DNA of 64,000 nucleotides from NCBI RefSeq assembly GCF_900060185.1, contig NZ_FIZY01000006.1, positions 88,316-152,315 on the forward strand. The letters run 5' to 3'. Positions 53,853 to 63,441 of this stretch are shown here, piece by piece. Numbering within the stretch: position 1 is the stretch's first letter; each line of letters begins with the position of its first letter. Under the pieces are notes generated by a model that saw only the letters and a list, made by a program, of their open reading frames with translations, was not told the DNA's origin and did no database searches. Source of the DNA: Grimontia marina (GTDB lineage: Bacteria; Pseudomonadota; Gammaproteobacteria; Enterobacterales; Vibrionaceae). Position numbers and translations under genes: made by a program.

Positions 53853-55013
53853 ATGCTTAAGCCAATCATTTTGTCATTATTAGACACGGATGCCTACAAA
53901 CTGAATATGCAGCAAGCGATTTTCCACCACTATCCAGATGTGGAGGTTTCTGCTGAGTTTCATTGCAGAAGCGATGAAAGCCTTGCTGCGCTCAGAGAAC
54001 GTTTAGAGTTTGAAATTCATGCTCTCACAGATTTGAAATTTACCGAAGATGAAATCACTTATCTCTCTAGCCTTGGGCATTACCAAGTAGACTACCTCGA
54101 ATTCCTTGGTTCGTTTTCATTAAAAGCGAACCAAGTCACCGTTACTATTTTAGACGACCAACTGGCGATTCGTATTGATGGTTCATGGTTGGATGTGATC
54201 TTATGGGAAGTACCGCTACTCGCGATAATCTGCGAGTTACGTTGTCACATTAAGTACCCAAACGTTAACCAATCTGAAGCCGTTGAACTTTTAAAAGAAA
54301 AGCTAAAGGCACTGGACAATGTAAAAGAAGATTTTCACTTTGTCGATTTCGGTACCCGGCGCCGCTTTTCTAAAGCCGTCCATCATGCCATCGTTGAGCA
54401 TCTATCTCTGAATTGTTCTCATTTTTCAGGAACGTCAAACCTGTTTCTTGCGAAAAAGCATGACATCCCAGCCGTTGGTACTCAGGCACATGAGTGGTTC
54501 CAGGCACATCAGCAGTTGACCGGTGATTTAGCTGATTCACAACAACTGGCGTTGCACCGCTGGTTGCAGGAATATCCCGATCGTTTAGGCATTGCCCTCA
54601 CCGATTGCATTAACATGGAAGCTTTTTTGAATGACTTTAACCTGCACCTAAGCCAGAAGTTTGCGGGTTTGCGCCATGATAGCGGCGATCCTATTGAGTG
54701 GGGCGAAAAAGCCATTCGTCACTATGAAAGTCTTGGTATCAATCCTTTAGAAAAAACACTGATTTTCTCAGATGGACTGACACTGGAAAAAGCCTTGGCT
54801 ATTCACGCTCACTTTACTGGACGCATCAACACCTCTTTCGGTATTGGCACTCAACTAACCTGCCATTTACCGAATGTTGAAACGCTTAACATCGTGATAA
54901 AACTAGTGACTTGTAATGGAAAGCCAGTGGCGAAGATTTCTGATGAACCCGGAAAATCTATCTGCCGGGACGACTCATATTTGGATGCACTAAGAAAAGC
55001 GTTCAATATCTGA
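53853..55013 (+). CDS. pncB: Nicotinate phosphoribosyltransferase
   Basis: NAD salvage: makes nicotinate mononucleotide from nicotinate and PRPP with ATP. 386 aa. Family features include [20 protein letters not shown] near the start, [22 protein letters not shown], the autophosphorylated histidine in [14 protein letters not shown] (about residue 213), [12 protein letters not shown] and [12 protein letters not shown]. Standard length for the bacterial type. Own terminator. Confidence 0.96.
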   Translation: MLKPIILSLLDTDAYKLNMQQAIFHHYPDVEVSAEFHCRSDESLAALRERLEFEIHALTDLKFTEDEITYLSSLGHYQVDYLEFLGSFSLKANQVTVTILDDQLAIRIDGSWLDVILWEVPLLAIICELRCHIKYPNVNQSEAVELLKEKLKALDNVKEDFHFVDFGTRRRFSKAVHHAIVEHLSLNCSHFSGTSNLFLAKKHDIPAVGTQAHEWFQAHQQLTGDLADSQQLALHRWLQEYPDRLGIALTDCINMEAFLNDFNLHLSQKFAGLRHDSGDPIEWGEKAIRHYESLGINPLEKTLIFSDGLTLEKALAIHAHFTGRINTSFGIGTQLTCHLPNVETLNIVIKLVTCNGKPVAKISDEPGKSICRDDSYLDALRKAFNI

Positions 55014-55027
55014 ACAGAGCAAATAAC

Positions 55028-55055
55028 AAAGGGCGCATCAGCGCCCTTTGTTGGT
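55028..55055 (+). terminator. pncB terminator
   Basis: AAAGGGCGC-ATCA-GCGCCCTTT with following GTTGGTTTTTG. 15 bp after the pncB stop; may also stop the converging gene at 55075. Confidence 0.85.
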
Positions 55056-55074
55056 TTTTGTAAGCATTGTTCAA

Positions 55075-55740
55075 TTAAGGTGTTTGTTGCCGTTTCAACA
55101 CTGTTTCCATACCAAATTGATTATTGGTTAGCGTGAGCGTGTCTGCATCCAGTTCAAACTGCGAGTCTTGTTGACCACCGCGGTAAATCAGTACCAAATG
55201 ATCATCTTCCAAAATATAAACACCTCGGTGCGTAATAGACTGCCCTTCGGTACCGGATACTCTGACTGAGAATAGAAAATCAGGACGAAGCATCAGTGCC
55301 AGTTCAGCCACTCCATCATCAACATCATGCCCTTGAATGACATCGCTATACCAAGCGCCAGAAAGATTGTTTGGCAAAATTTTGGTGAATTTCGCGCCGC
55401 GCAGCATCAACTGATTATGGTTAAGTTTGTATTCATGATGTTGGGATTCGCCCTGATCGTCATTTAAAACCAGTGTGGATTCATCCAAATCGTAGTAGCC
55501 GTTGGCTTCTTCGACTGTGCCATCACGTTTTAATAGTTTTACGTTGAACCGATAGTCAGAGTTAAAGGAGATGTTAATGGCTTTGTATTGATTGTCTTCG
55601 CCTTCAGCTTCTTGCTGATCAGGGCTAAACCAATACCAATCGCCGAGGAGCAATGGGAAATCGAATTGGGTCAAATCTGATGCCTTTGCAGGCATAGACA
55701 AGCAGAAGAGCACGCTAAACAGGCATAACCACTTCTTCAT
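55075..55740 (-). CDS. Exported protein of unknown function (221 aa)
   Basis: Signal peptide MKKWLCLFSVLFCLSMPAKA. The mature part contains two similar beta-rich, lipocalin-like halves: the first with LLGDWYWFSPD, YYDLDESTLVLND and HEYKLNHNQLMLRG, the second with LSGAWYSDVIQ, RGVYILEDDHLVLIYRGG and FELDADTLTLTNN. The repeat suggests an internal duplication. Family not recognised; probably periplasmic. Confidence 0.75.
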   Translation of the reverse strand: MKKWLCLFSVLFCLSMPAKASDLTQFDFPLLLGDWYWFSPDQQEAEGEDNQYKAINISFNSDYRFNVKLLKRDGTVEEANGYYDLDESTLVLNDDQGESQHHEYKLNHNQLMLRGAKFTKILPNNLSGAWYSDVIQGHDVDDGVAELALMLRPDFLFSVRVSGTEGQSITHRGVYILEDDHLVLIYRGGQQDSQFELDADTLTLTNNQFGMETVLKRQQTP

Positions 55741-55937
55741 AAGATTCCCCTTGTCAGGATGGCTGTCTTTATAACTTTAGACGCATATCACTTTTTGAGT
55801 GGGGAAAATTAACGTAATACAGAAGATAACTTATTGATATTTTCTATATATACCTAGACCTGTTGGTCTACATAGTCATCGCTATAGCCCTTTCCTCTGC
55901 CTGTAACGCATTCATATGAAATGAAACCAGAGGCAAA

Positions 55938-55966
55938 AAAAGCGGGCATAAAATGCCCGCTTTCGT
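55938..55966 (-). terminator. prc terminator
   Basis: AAGCGGGCAT / ATGCCCGCTT; on the minus strand followed by TTTTTTTG. 24 bp after the prc stop. Confidence 0.85.
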
Positions 55967-55989
55967 TTTTGTGTTTTGATTTTTCTCGG

Positions 55990-57993
55990 TTAGCTATTCA
56001 GCTTCTTCGCGAGATCGACTGTGATAGCTGCTGCCTCGTCGAGGTAGGCATCAGGTTCTTCATAATCGTTTGGCACATCATCCAGTGTCTTGAACGGTTT
56101 CTCACCAAGCATCTTTTGGCGATCATTCAACCGAACAAGGCGTTTCTTATCAGCTTCTTCCTGCTCGGCGATACGCGCCTTTTCATTCAGAGAGATAACG
56201 TTATTGTCTTTGTCTGCCTTGTACTCAGCAATATCACTTAAGATAAAGCCAAACTCGGCATCTTGCTTGATACGCTGTTGATGCGCGTTATCCAAAGCAC
56301 CAACCATTCGACTGATGGTGTCAGTTGATTGGTATGCCGCTGGGTTAATGCTATCCCAAGGCAAAGCATTATCTTCCACACTCTCACCAGTCTCTGACGG
56401 ATCAACGGCTGTTGGGAATGGAATGTCAGGTACAACGCCTAAGTGTTGAGTGCTTCCACCATCAATTCGGTAGAACTTTTGGATGGTGTATTGAACATGA
56501 CCTAACGGCTTATCGAACAAATCGTAGATGTGGTTAAGTGAACGGTGTTGTTGAACTGTTCCCTTACCAAAAGATTGCTCGCCGAGAATCACCGCACGTC
56601 CGTAGTCTTGAAGCGCAGCCGCGAAGATTTCAGACGCTGATGCTGAGTAACGGTTGATAAGCACTGTGAGTGGACCATCGTAATAAATGGTGTTATCACT
56701 ATCGCTGTTCACTTTCACTCGGCCGTAGCTATCACGCACCTGCACAACCGGACCGTTTTCAATGAACAACCCCGTCAAAGCAGAAGCTTCGCTCAACGCA
56801 CCACCACCGTTGTTTCGGAGGTCGATAACAAGACCGGTAACTTTGTCTGCTTTCAGTTTGGCGATTTCTTTCTTGGTGTCTTCCGCCAGTCCAACGTAGA
56901 AGCTAGGCACAGAAATCACACCCACTTTCTTGTTGTCCTGTTCGATCACTTCTGATTTCACCGCTCGGTCTTCAAGACGGATTTTATCGCGCACTAAAGT
57001 GACAGTGTAACTCTTCGCATTCGCGCCATCAGGCAAGATTTGTAGTAAGACTTTACTTCCCTTTGGACCCTTGATGAGCTGAACAACATCATCCAAGCGC
57101 CAGCCAATCACGTCGATAACTTTCTCTTTATCCTGACCAACACCGATGATGCGATCGCCTGGAGAAAGCTTTTTCGATTTAGATGCAGGGCCACCTGCGA
57201 CTAAGGAACGAATCACCGTGAAATCATCTTCTACCTGCAGCACAGCACCAATCCCTTCAAGAGACAGGTTCATCTCTGACTGGAATTGTTCTGCGTTACG
57301 AGGAGAAAGATAGCTGGTGTGAGGGTCAACTTCGCGTGCAAATGCATTCAGGTAAATCTGAAAGACATCTTCACTTTTGGTTTGAGTCAGTCGTTTAAGT
57401 GCATTGTTGTAGCGTTTGGACAGCGTTTCCTGAATCTCTGGCCAAGTCTTACCCGCTAGTTTCAGGTTCAACGCATCATTTTTTACACGCTGACGCCAGA
57501 GCTCATTGAGATCCGCATCATTTTTCGCCCAAGGCTGTTCACTACGGTCAATCACCATCTCCTCATCAGCATCAAAGGTGATTTCCTTATCAAGCAGATC
57601 AAGAGCGTAGTGGTAGCGGTTGTAGCGGCTACGCAGCGAAGTATTGAATATATCGTAGGCTGCTGATGTATCACCGGAGCGAAGCTGATCGTCCAATGTC
57701 AGTCGCCATTTTGATAACGCATCAACTTCCTCTTGAGTCAGAAACAGCCGATTGAAATCCAGTGTTTCCAGATAGCGGTCAAAGACATTGGCAGAGAATT
57801 CGTCATCAAGCTTGAATTGCTTGTAGTGAGACTTTTCAAAGCGGCGAGTGATGCGTTTGCTAGCGGTTTCGTGCTGAGGTTCAGATACCAAAGTAGGAAG
57901 GTCAGCAGCATCGTAATTAGCCTCTAGGGCTTGGGCGGATGCCGCCAGCAAAAAGCCGGCAGCAATCGCGGAAAAGCGGAATCGACAGATCAT
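55990..57993 (-). CDS. prc: Tail-specific protease Prc (Tsp)
   Basis: Periplasmic S41 protease that degrades SsrA-tagged and other proteins and trims PBP3. 667 aa. Signal peptide (FRFSAIAAGFLLAASAQALE), N-terminal helical domain, PDZ domain (IGAVLQVEDDFTVIRSLVAG), protease domain with catalytic Ser in NRYSASASEIFAAALQ and Lys in LGEQSFGKGTVQQHR, C-terminal DUF3340 region (EEADKKRLVRLNDRQKM). Immediately downstream of proQ (17 bp), as in enterics. Confidence 0.96.
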   Translation of the reverse strand: MICRFRFSAIAAGFLLAASAQALEANYDAADLPTLVSEPQHETASKRITRRFEKSHYKQFKLDDEFSANVFDRYLETLDFNRLFLTQEEVDALSKWRLTLDDQLRSGDTSAAYDIFNTSLRSRYNRYHYALDLLDKEITFDADEEMVIDRSEQPWAKNDADLNELWRQRVKNDALNLKLAGKTWPEIQETLSKRYNNALKRLTQTKSEDVFQIYLNAFAREVDPHTSYLSPRNAEQFQSEMNLSLEGIGAVLQVEDDFTVIRSLVAGGPASKSKKLSPGDRIIGVGQDKEKVIDVIGWRLDDVVQLIKGPKGSKVLLQILPDGANAKSYTVTLVRDKIRLEDRAVKSEVIEQDNKKVGVISVPSFYVGLAEDTKKEIAKLKADKVTGLVIDLRNNGGGALSEASALTGLFIENGPVVQVRDSYGRVKVNSDSDNTIYYDGPLTVLINRYSASASEIFAAALQDYGRAVILGEQSFGKGTVQQHRSLNHIYDLFDKPLGHVQYTIQKFYRIDGGSTQHLGVVPDIPFPTAVDPSETGESVEDNALPWDSINPAAYQSTDTISRMVGALDNAHQQRIKQDAEFGFILSDIAEYKADKDNNVISLNEKARIAEQEEADKKRLVRLNDRQKMLGEKPFKTLDDVPNDYEEPDAYLDEAAAITVDLAKKLNS

Positions 57994-58010
57994 GCGTCGA
58001 AAGTTCTCCT

Positions 58011-58667
58011 TTACGAACTGAGGTGCTCCGCTTTTACCAGCATGGTCAGGCCATTACTTAAACGAACGCGAACCTCGTCCTTGTTGAGTTCTACGATGGT
58101 GGCAGGCATGTTGCCGTTGCCCATATTAACGTTGACGTCTTTACCTACGACAATGTCTTCAGCCTTGAGTTCGCGGCGCGGCTCTGCAGGCTTCTTATCT
58201 AGCTTAGTATTTTTTGACTTAGCTGGTCGAGGTTTTGATGGATTAGCTGTTGATTTATTTGATTTTGGCGCTCTTTTTTCTTTCACATCAGATTTTTTAT
58301 CGCCATTTTTCGCAGCTTGCTCTTTACGACGCTCAGCAGCACGCGCTTTGCTCTCGGCCAGCGCAGTCTGAGCATGGTCGATGTGCTCTTGCTCTAGCTC
58401 TCCACAATCGTTGCCATCAAGGTCAACGCGGACAGCACCAGCCTTCGCACCATAGAGGTAACGCCAGGAAGAGGTATATTGACGCAATGCGGCACGGAGT
58501 TGAGTCTTACTTACTTTCGGGTCATCAGCAAGACGCTCTGCCAAGTCTTGGAAAATGCCGATTTTCAGAGGACGAGCTTCACCTTCAAGGGTAAAGCATT
58601 GCGGGAAACGTTCAGCGATATAGGCAATGACTTGTTTGCTGTTGGCCAGTTTTTCAGTGTTTTCCAT
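58011..58667 (-). CDS. proQ: RNA chaperone ProQ
   Basis: Global sRNA/3'-UTR binding protein. 218 aa from the ATG at 58665-58667 ([20 protein letters not shown]). The FinO-like RNA-binding domain spans about residues 10-125 ([39 protein letters not shown]). A Lys-rich low-complexity linker follows, then a C-terminal Tudor-like domain ([20 protein letters not shown]). An in-frame ATG 24 bp upstream is less likely. In operon with prc. Confidence 0.95.
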   Translation of the reverse strand: MENTEKLANSKQVIAYIAERFPQCFTLEGEARPLKIGIFQDLAERLADDPKVSKTQLRAALRQYTSSWRYLYGAKAGAVRVDLDGNDCGELEQEHIDHAQTALAESKARAAERRKEQAAKNGDKKSDVKEKRAPKSNKSTANPSKPRPAKSKNTKLDKKPAEPRRELKAEDIVVGKDVNVNMGNGNMPATIVELNKDEVRVRLSNGLTMLVKAEHLSS

Positions 58668-58781
58668 TTTTCTTCCTGTCTCTTTGCACATGAAAGGGCA
58701 ATAGAGAGTGTGTACGAGTTAACAATTAAGTGCTGCGTATTATAGAGACCTGTGATTGAAAAACCACAGAGAAGCTTAAAT

Positions 58782-59240
58782 TTAGAGGTGTTTTTGCAAT
58801 TCATTGACCAATAAAGTGAGTCCGGTTTCATCCTCTTGATCAAATCTTGCTTTTTTTGGTGAATCAATATCCAACACACCTATCAATTTACTGCCTTTAT
58901 ATAGAGGCAGAACAATTTCAGAATTGCTGGCAGCGTCACAGGCTATGTGCCCTTCGAACTCATGAACGTTTTCTACCCGTTCAACGGCAGCTTTGGAAAA
59001 CGCACTTCCGCAGACACCACGGCCATAAGGAATTCTCACGCAAGCCGGTTTACCCTGAAAAGGACCCAACACCAGTTCTTTACCATCATCAAGATAGAAG
59101 CCTGCCCAATTAATGTCGTCCAATTCCTGAAACAACAGCGCGCTAACATTTGACAAATTGGCGATGAGATTTGGCTCATCTTCTATTAGAGCGATAGCCT
59201 GGCGAGAGAGAAGCGAGTACAAATCCGCTTTGTTTTCCAT
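58782..59240 (-). CDS. msrC: Free methionine-(R)-sulfoxide reductase (GAF domain)
   Basis: 152 aa. GAF-fold enzyme that reduces free Met-R-SO. All three catalytic cysteines are in place: KPACVRI, GRGVCGSAF, GHIACDAASNSE. GVLDIDSPKKARFDQED closes the domain. Position upstream of proQ matches the yebR/msrC-proQ-prc order of enterics. Confidence 0.93.
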   Translation of the reverse strand: MENKADLYSLLSRQAIALIEDEPNLIANLSNVSALLFQELDDINWAGFYLDDGKELVLGPFQGKPACVRIPYGRGVCGSAFSKAAVERVENVHEFEGHIACDAASNSEIVLPLYKGSKLIGVLDIDSPKKARFDQEDETGLTLLVNELQKHL

Positions 59241-59570
59241 ATCTAGACTAATTCCTTAATGTTGAATGGCCTACGCTATGTTGAAACTGTCAGCGATTCA
59301 ATCGTGGCATTGTCATATGACAGTTTTATCACCAATTACGGACATTGATTCAGATAGATGGGAATACCGTTTCCAGTATGAGTGTAATGAATTCCGGTTG
59401 TTTGGATATAACGGATTGATTAAGATACACATTGTATTCGGGATTCACTCAATTGCACATTATGCAGATGAGTAAAGTGACGCTAACCTGCAATAGTCAG
59501 TCATCACAGTTAGCTCCCAGGGATTGGGTATATCTAAACCAGTAATTCTATTGAAGGGGAAAGATACGCC
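59241..59570. promoter_or_regulatory. Divergent msrC / pqiA intergenic region
   Basis: 330-bp gap between divergent operons. A 69-codon open frame (59266-59475) is not supported by ribosome site or composition. Only presumed promoters. Confidence 0.35.
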
Positions 59571-60785
59571 ATGCATGTACTGAGATGTGCGTCATGCGAT
59601 CTGCTGCTAAATGAAATACCCGTTGCTAGAGGTTTCAGTGCACGATGTCCGCATTGTGGCACCCGGGTGATTAAAAACTCCTCAATCAGTCTATCTGGAG
59701 AGTTGGCTATTGCTATTGCTGCTCTGACACTTTTTATCCCGGCCCAACTCTACCCGTTGGTAACGATCAAACTCTTCGGCGTCCCGTTTTCGACCACAGT
59801 TACCAGCGGCAGCTTAATCCTTCTCGATACGTTCCCCTTTGTTGGCAGTTTAGTCATATTCTGCGTTGCGATTGCTCCGCTTCTTTACTTACTCACAATT
59901 CTTACTTCAAATTTCGCACTTTATACCCGCAACGCCAAAGCGCTGTATTACAGCACCAGGATTCTTAAGTACATCCGGCATTGGGTCATGGTTGATGTGT
60001 TTCTTGTCAGCCTCGCAGTAGGTTGCTTCAAAGTTCGCGATTTTGCAGAAGTGGATGTGGATGCTGGCCTATTGAGTTTTGTTCTACTTCAGATACTTAC
60101 CGCTGCTTTGTTGTCACGGGTATCACCAAAGCGCTACTGGGACGCCTTCGGCGAGAATGACGACGGGCGTAATCCGCCAGAAGACGTATCTGGTAAGGAA
60201 ATAGAACTCATCTCTTGTAAGCTTTGTGGTTTTACACAGCATAAAAGTCATCAGCATTGCTGCCGATGCGGCACGAAGATGGAGCATCGCGTCTTTCAAA
60301 GTATTCAGAAGACTTGGGCGTGCCTGTTGGCCGCTGTCGTATTTATCTTCCCAGCCAACTTCTACCCGATTTCTATTTTGCTTACGAACGGAAAAAGGCT
60401 TGAAGATACGATTTTCTCGGGCGTCGCATCTCTAATTAAACAAGGAATGTATGGCATCGCGATCATTATCTTCACCGCCAGCATTATTGTGCCAGTGGCA
60501 AAAATCATTTGCCTGGCGTACATCCTTCTATGTATTCACTTCAGAGTGGAATCCGGAAGAAAACTTCGCATGAAACTCTATCGGTTTGTTAGATGGATTG
60601 GTAAGTGGTCAATGATGGATCTTTGTGTCATTGCCATCATGGTTTCCCTGATTGATCGTGGGAACCTTCTCGATTTCACACCAGGACCTGGTGCCATCGC
60701 CTTTGGGCTCGTTGTGGTTCTCACTATGATCGCAGCAGAAAGTCTGGATTCTCGACTTATTTGGGACAAATATGAGCAACGTTGA
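59571..60785 (+). CDS. pqiA: PqiA/YebS family inner-membrane protein
   Basis: 404 aa with two tandem PqiA domains, each preceded by a zinc ribbon (first CASCDLLLNE...CPHCG, second CKLCGFTQ...CCRCGT). Eight predicted membrane helices: residues ~45-205 and ~255-400. Family role: partner of the MCE protein in lipid transport between membranes. Its stop overlaps the pqiB start by 14 bp. Placement next to msrC and proQ makes it equivalent to enteric yebS (letA). Confidence 0.92.
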   Translation: MHVLRCASCDLLLNEIPVARGFSARCPHCGTRVIKNSSISLSGELAIAIAALTLFIPAQLYPLVTIKLFGVPFSTTVTSGSLILLDTFPFVGSLVIFCVAIAPLLYLLTILTSNFALYTRNAKALYYSTRILKYIRHWVMVDVFLVSLAVGCFKVRDFAEVDVDAGLLSFVLLQILTAALLSRVSPKRYWDAFGENDDGRNPPEDVSGKEIELISCKLCGFTQHKSHQHCCRCGTKMEHRVFQSIQKTWACLLAAVVFIFPANFYPISILLTNGKRLEDTIFSGVASLIKQGMYGIAIIIFTASIIVPVAKIICLAYILLCIHFRVESGRKLRMKLYRFVRWIGKWSMMDLCVIAIMVSLIDRGNLLDFTPGPGAIAFGLVVVLTMIAAESLDSRLIWDKYEQR

Positions 60786-63396
60786 AGACTCGCAGGTCAA
60801 TGAGCCTGTGATTAAGAAAGACGCAAGTATCTCGCCGCTATGGATATTCACGCTATTGGCCTTTGCTCTCGCTGGCTGGATGCTATTTAAATCCGTCAAT
60901 GAGGCCGGTGAACGTATCGAGATTTTCTTTACCGATGCTCAAGGTATTGAGGCCGGAAGAACAACCATCCGTTATCAAGGCCTTGAAGTCGGTATTATCC
61001 GAAAAGTCACGCTGTCAGACGACCTGAAAAGCATTTCTGCTCAAGCCGAAATTTATCCGGAAGCGAAAAAGATCCTTCGTCAGAATACAGTGTTCTGGGT
61101 CGTTCGTCCTCGAGCTTCAATCACAGGTATTAGTGGTTTAGACGCGCTGGTAAAAGGAAACTACATCGCCGTTCAGCCAGGTTCAGGTGACGAGCGTACA
61201 ACGTTTGTCGCTGCAGACGAACCCCCGGTAAACGCGTTTGGTGATACAGGTTTGCGTATTCAACTTCGAGCGCCTGATTTGGGGTCATTGAGTGTCGGTT
61301 CAGGTGTTTACTACAAGAAAATCCATGTAGGCGAAATTATTGACTATCGTTTAAGGACCGACAAACAAGGCGTGACGGTGTCACTAAATATCAAAAATGA
61401 ATATGCCAAATTAGTGACCAAAAACACCAAGTTCTGGAACGTGAGTGGTGTTGAGGCAGACATCGGCATTGGTGGCGTTGAGGTGAATATTGAGAATCTG
61501 GCGTCTGTCATTGCCGGCGGTATTGCCTTCGACTCCCCACAAGACAGCCCACCTGCCGAACCACTGGACGTGTTCGAACTTCACAGCTCTATCAATGAAA
61601 CCGATCGCGGTATTGCCATTACAGTCCAACTTCCTGACAACCACGGCATCACCAACCCAGAATCCCCTATTCTCTTCCAAGGGTTAGAGGTAGGACGCCT
61701 GAACGGTATAAAATTCAACAAAGACTTCAGTGGCACTGAGGCCACAGCCAATATTAACCCCTCGATGACATGGCTGCTTAAATCTGATAGCGAGTTCATC
61801 ATTGAGAAACCTGAAATCAGTCTTGCGGGAGTCAAACGACTCTCTAACCTTATCACTGGTAACACGCTATCCATCAAACCAGGTAAAGGCGATGATGCCA
61901 ATGTGTTCTCCGCGAAAACGCAAAGCGATTTGGTTGTTGAAGACCCGCGCTCACTGATTGTAACGGTGACATCTGAAACCAGTTGGGGGTTAAAAGAAGG
62001 CACTAAAGTCCTATACCGGGGCGTTCAAGTAGGTTTTGTCAAAGGCACAAAACTGAGCGAACAGGAAGTAAAGCTTGTACTGGTGGTGTACCCAGACTAC
62101 AAACATTTGGTGAAAAGCAGTTCTAAGTTCTTTATTCTTGGAGGCGCGACAGGCCAAATTAACTCTGAAGGCATAGAGTTCAGTGTTCCTACCGTGGCAC
62201 AAATGGTAGAGCCCGCCATTAGTTTTACCAGTGCAGGCAAAGAGAAGCCGCGTACTGAATATACCTTGTTCAAATCGGATATTCAGGCCCGCAATGCCCT
62301 GAGTGCGACAAAAGGCTTCCACCGCTTCACGCTTATTGCTGACAAGCTCCCTTCTGTATCAGAGGGTAGCCCAGTGATGTACAAGAATTTCACCGTCGGT
62401 AAGGTTGAACGCTTTGAACTGACTAAGTCGCGCATTGAAGTGACTGTTCAAGTTGAAAACCGTTATCGACATCTGGTAACGAATAGTACTGTGTTTTGGA
62501 ATCACTCAGGTGTGGATATTGAAGCGGGACTGGGTGGTGTAAAAATTGACACAGGCTCCTTGAAGTCAATTTTCTCTGGCGGTATTTCTTTTGGCGATAT
62601 TGGCGGCATTGAAAACCGTAGCGGAAAAGACTGGAAGCTCTATGACAGCCTGACGGACGCACAAAACTACGGCCTGAAGCTTACCTTTTCAGCTGAAGAT
62701 GCAAGCGGGCTTTCCACTGGTAGCAAAATTAAGTTCCAAGGCGTAGATGTCGGCGAAGTTATATCGCTTGCTCCCGCTTTTCAAACCGAAGGTGTCACCA
62801 TTAAAGCCATGGTTTACCCTGAGTATTCAGGGCAACTAGCACGTGCCACCAGCTACTTCTGGGTTGCACAACCCTCACTGAGCCTAACCAAAACAGAAAA
62901 TCTCGACTCTCTGTTTGGGTCTCATATCTCCGTGGTACCAGGTAACGGTGCTAAGCGTGACAGTTTTCAGTTGCACAAATCTGCGGAATACTCCGGAGGT
63001 CTGTCACTAATTCTGGAAAGTGAAAACCGAGGGTCTGTGAGTGTCGGAACCCCAATCCTTTTTCGTGACTTCGAAGTCGGCGCTGTCACGAGCGTGCGAT
63101 TGGGCCGATTTGCTGATCGTGTTCTCATTGAAGTGAAGATCAGTGATGACTACAAACATCTTGTGCGCAATAACACGGTGTTCTGGAACCAATCAGGTGT
63201 GGATGTTTCTATCGGCATCACTGGGGCCAATATTCGAAGCGGCACGTTGGAGAGTATTCTAAAAGGCGGCATCGCGTTCGCAACACCACCTGGAGATAAA
63301 CTGGCTAAACCTGCGCGCTCAGACCAACACTTCCTGTTACATAAAGCACCGGAAGATAATTGGACTTCGTGGCGAACGGCTATTCCTTATTTCTAA
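60772..63396 (+). CDS. pqiB: MCE domain lipid-transport protein (PqiB/YebT, LetB-like)
   Basis: 874 aa, similar to E. coli YebT/LetB (877 aa). One N-terminal TM helix (LWIFTLLAFALAGWMLF), then seven MCE repeats, each with a Y/F-x-G-L/V-x-V-G motif: RYQGLEVGII, YYKKIHVGEI, LFQGLEVGRL, LYRGVQVGFV, MYKNFTVGKV, KFQGVDVGEV, LFRDFEVGAV. Such stacks form a hollow tube bridging the periplasm for phospholipid transport. Translationally coupled to pqiA. Confidence 0.95.
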   Translation: MSNVEDSQVNEPVIKKDASISPLWIFTLLAFALAGWMLFKSVNEAGERIEIFFTDAQGIEAGRTTIRYQGLEVGIIRKVTLSDDLKSISAQAEIYPEAKKILRQNTVFWVVRPRASITGISGLDALVKGNYIAVQPGSGDERTTFVAADEPPVNAFGDTGLRIQLRAPDLGSLSVGSGVYYKKIHVGEIIDYRLRTDKQGVTVSLNIKNEYAKLVTKNTKFWNVSGVEADIGIGGVEVNIENLASVIAGGIAFDSPQDSPPAEPLDVFELHSSINETDRGIAITVQLPDNHGITNPESPILFQGLEVGRLNGIKFNKDFSGTEATANINPSMTWLLKSDSEFIIEKPEISLAGVKRLSNLITGNTLSIKPGKGDDANVFSAKTQSDLVVEDPRSLIVTVTSETSWGLKEGTKVLYRGVQVGFVKGTKLSEQEVKLVLVVYPDYKHLVKSSSKFFILGGATGQINSEGIEFSVPTVAQMVEPAISFTSAGKEKPRTEYTLFKSDIQARNALSATKGFHRFTLIADKLPSVSEGSPVMYKNFTVGKVERFELTKSRIEVTVQVENRYRHLVTNSTVFWNHSGVDIEAGLGGVKIDTGSLKSIFSGGISFGDIGGIENRSGKDWKLYDSLTDAQNYGLKLTFSAEDASGLSTGSKIKFQGVDVGEVISLAPAFQTEGVTIKAMVYPEYSGQLARATSYFWVAQPSLSLTKTENLDSLFGSHISVVPGNGAKRDSFQLHKSAEYSGGLSLILESENRGSVSVGTPILFRDFEVGAVTSVRLGRFADRVLIEVKISDDYKHLVRNNTVFWNQSGVDVSIGITGANIRSGTLESILKGGIAFATPPGDKLAKPARSDQHFLLHKAPEDNWTSWRTAIPYF

Positions 63397-63415
63397 TTCC
63401 AAGCCATTTATGAAC

Positions 63416-63441
63416 AGCGCGGGCTCTATCCGCGCTTTTTT
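63416..63441 (+). terminator. pqiAB terminator
   Basis: AGCGCGG / CCGCGCT around GCTCTAT, then TTTTTTA. Confidence 0.87.

Noticed and set aside
59266..59475. 69-codon open frame between msrC and pqiA
   Set aside because: No ribosome site, unusual composition, and it fills a divergent promoter region.
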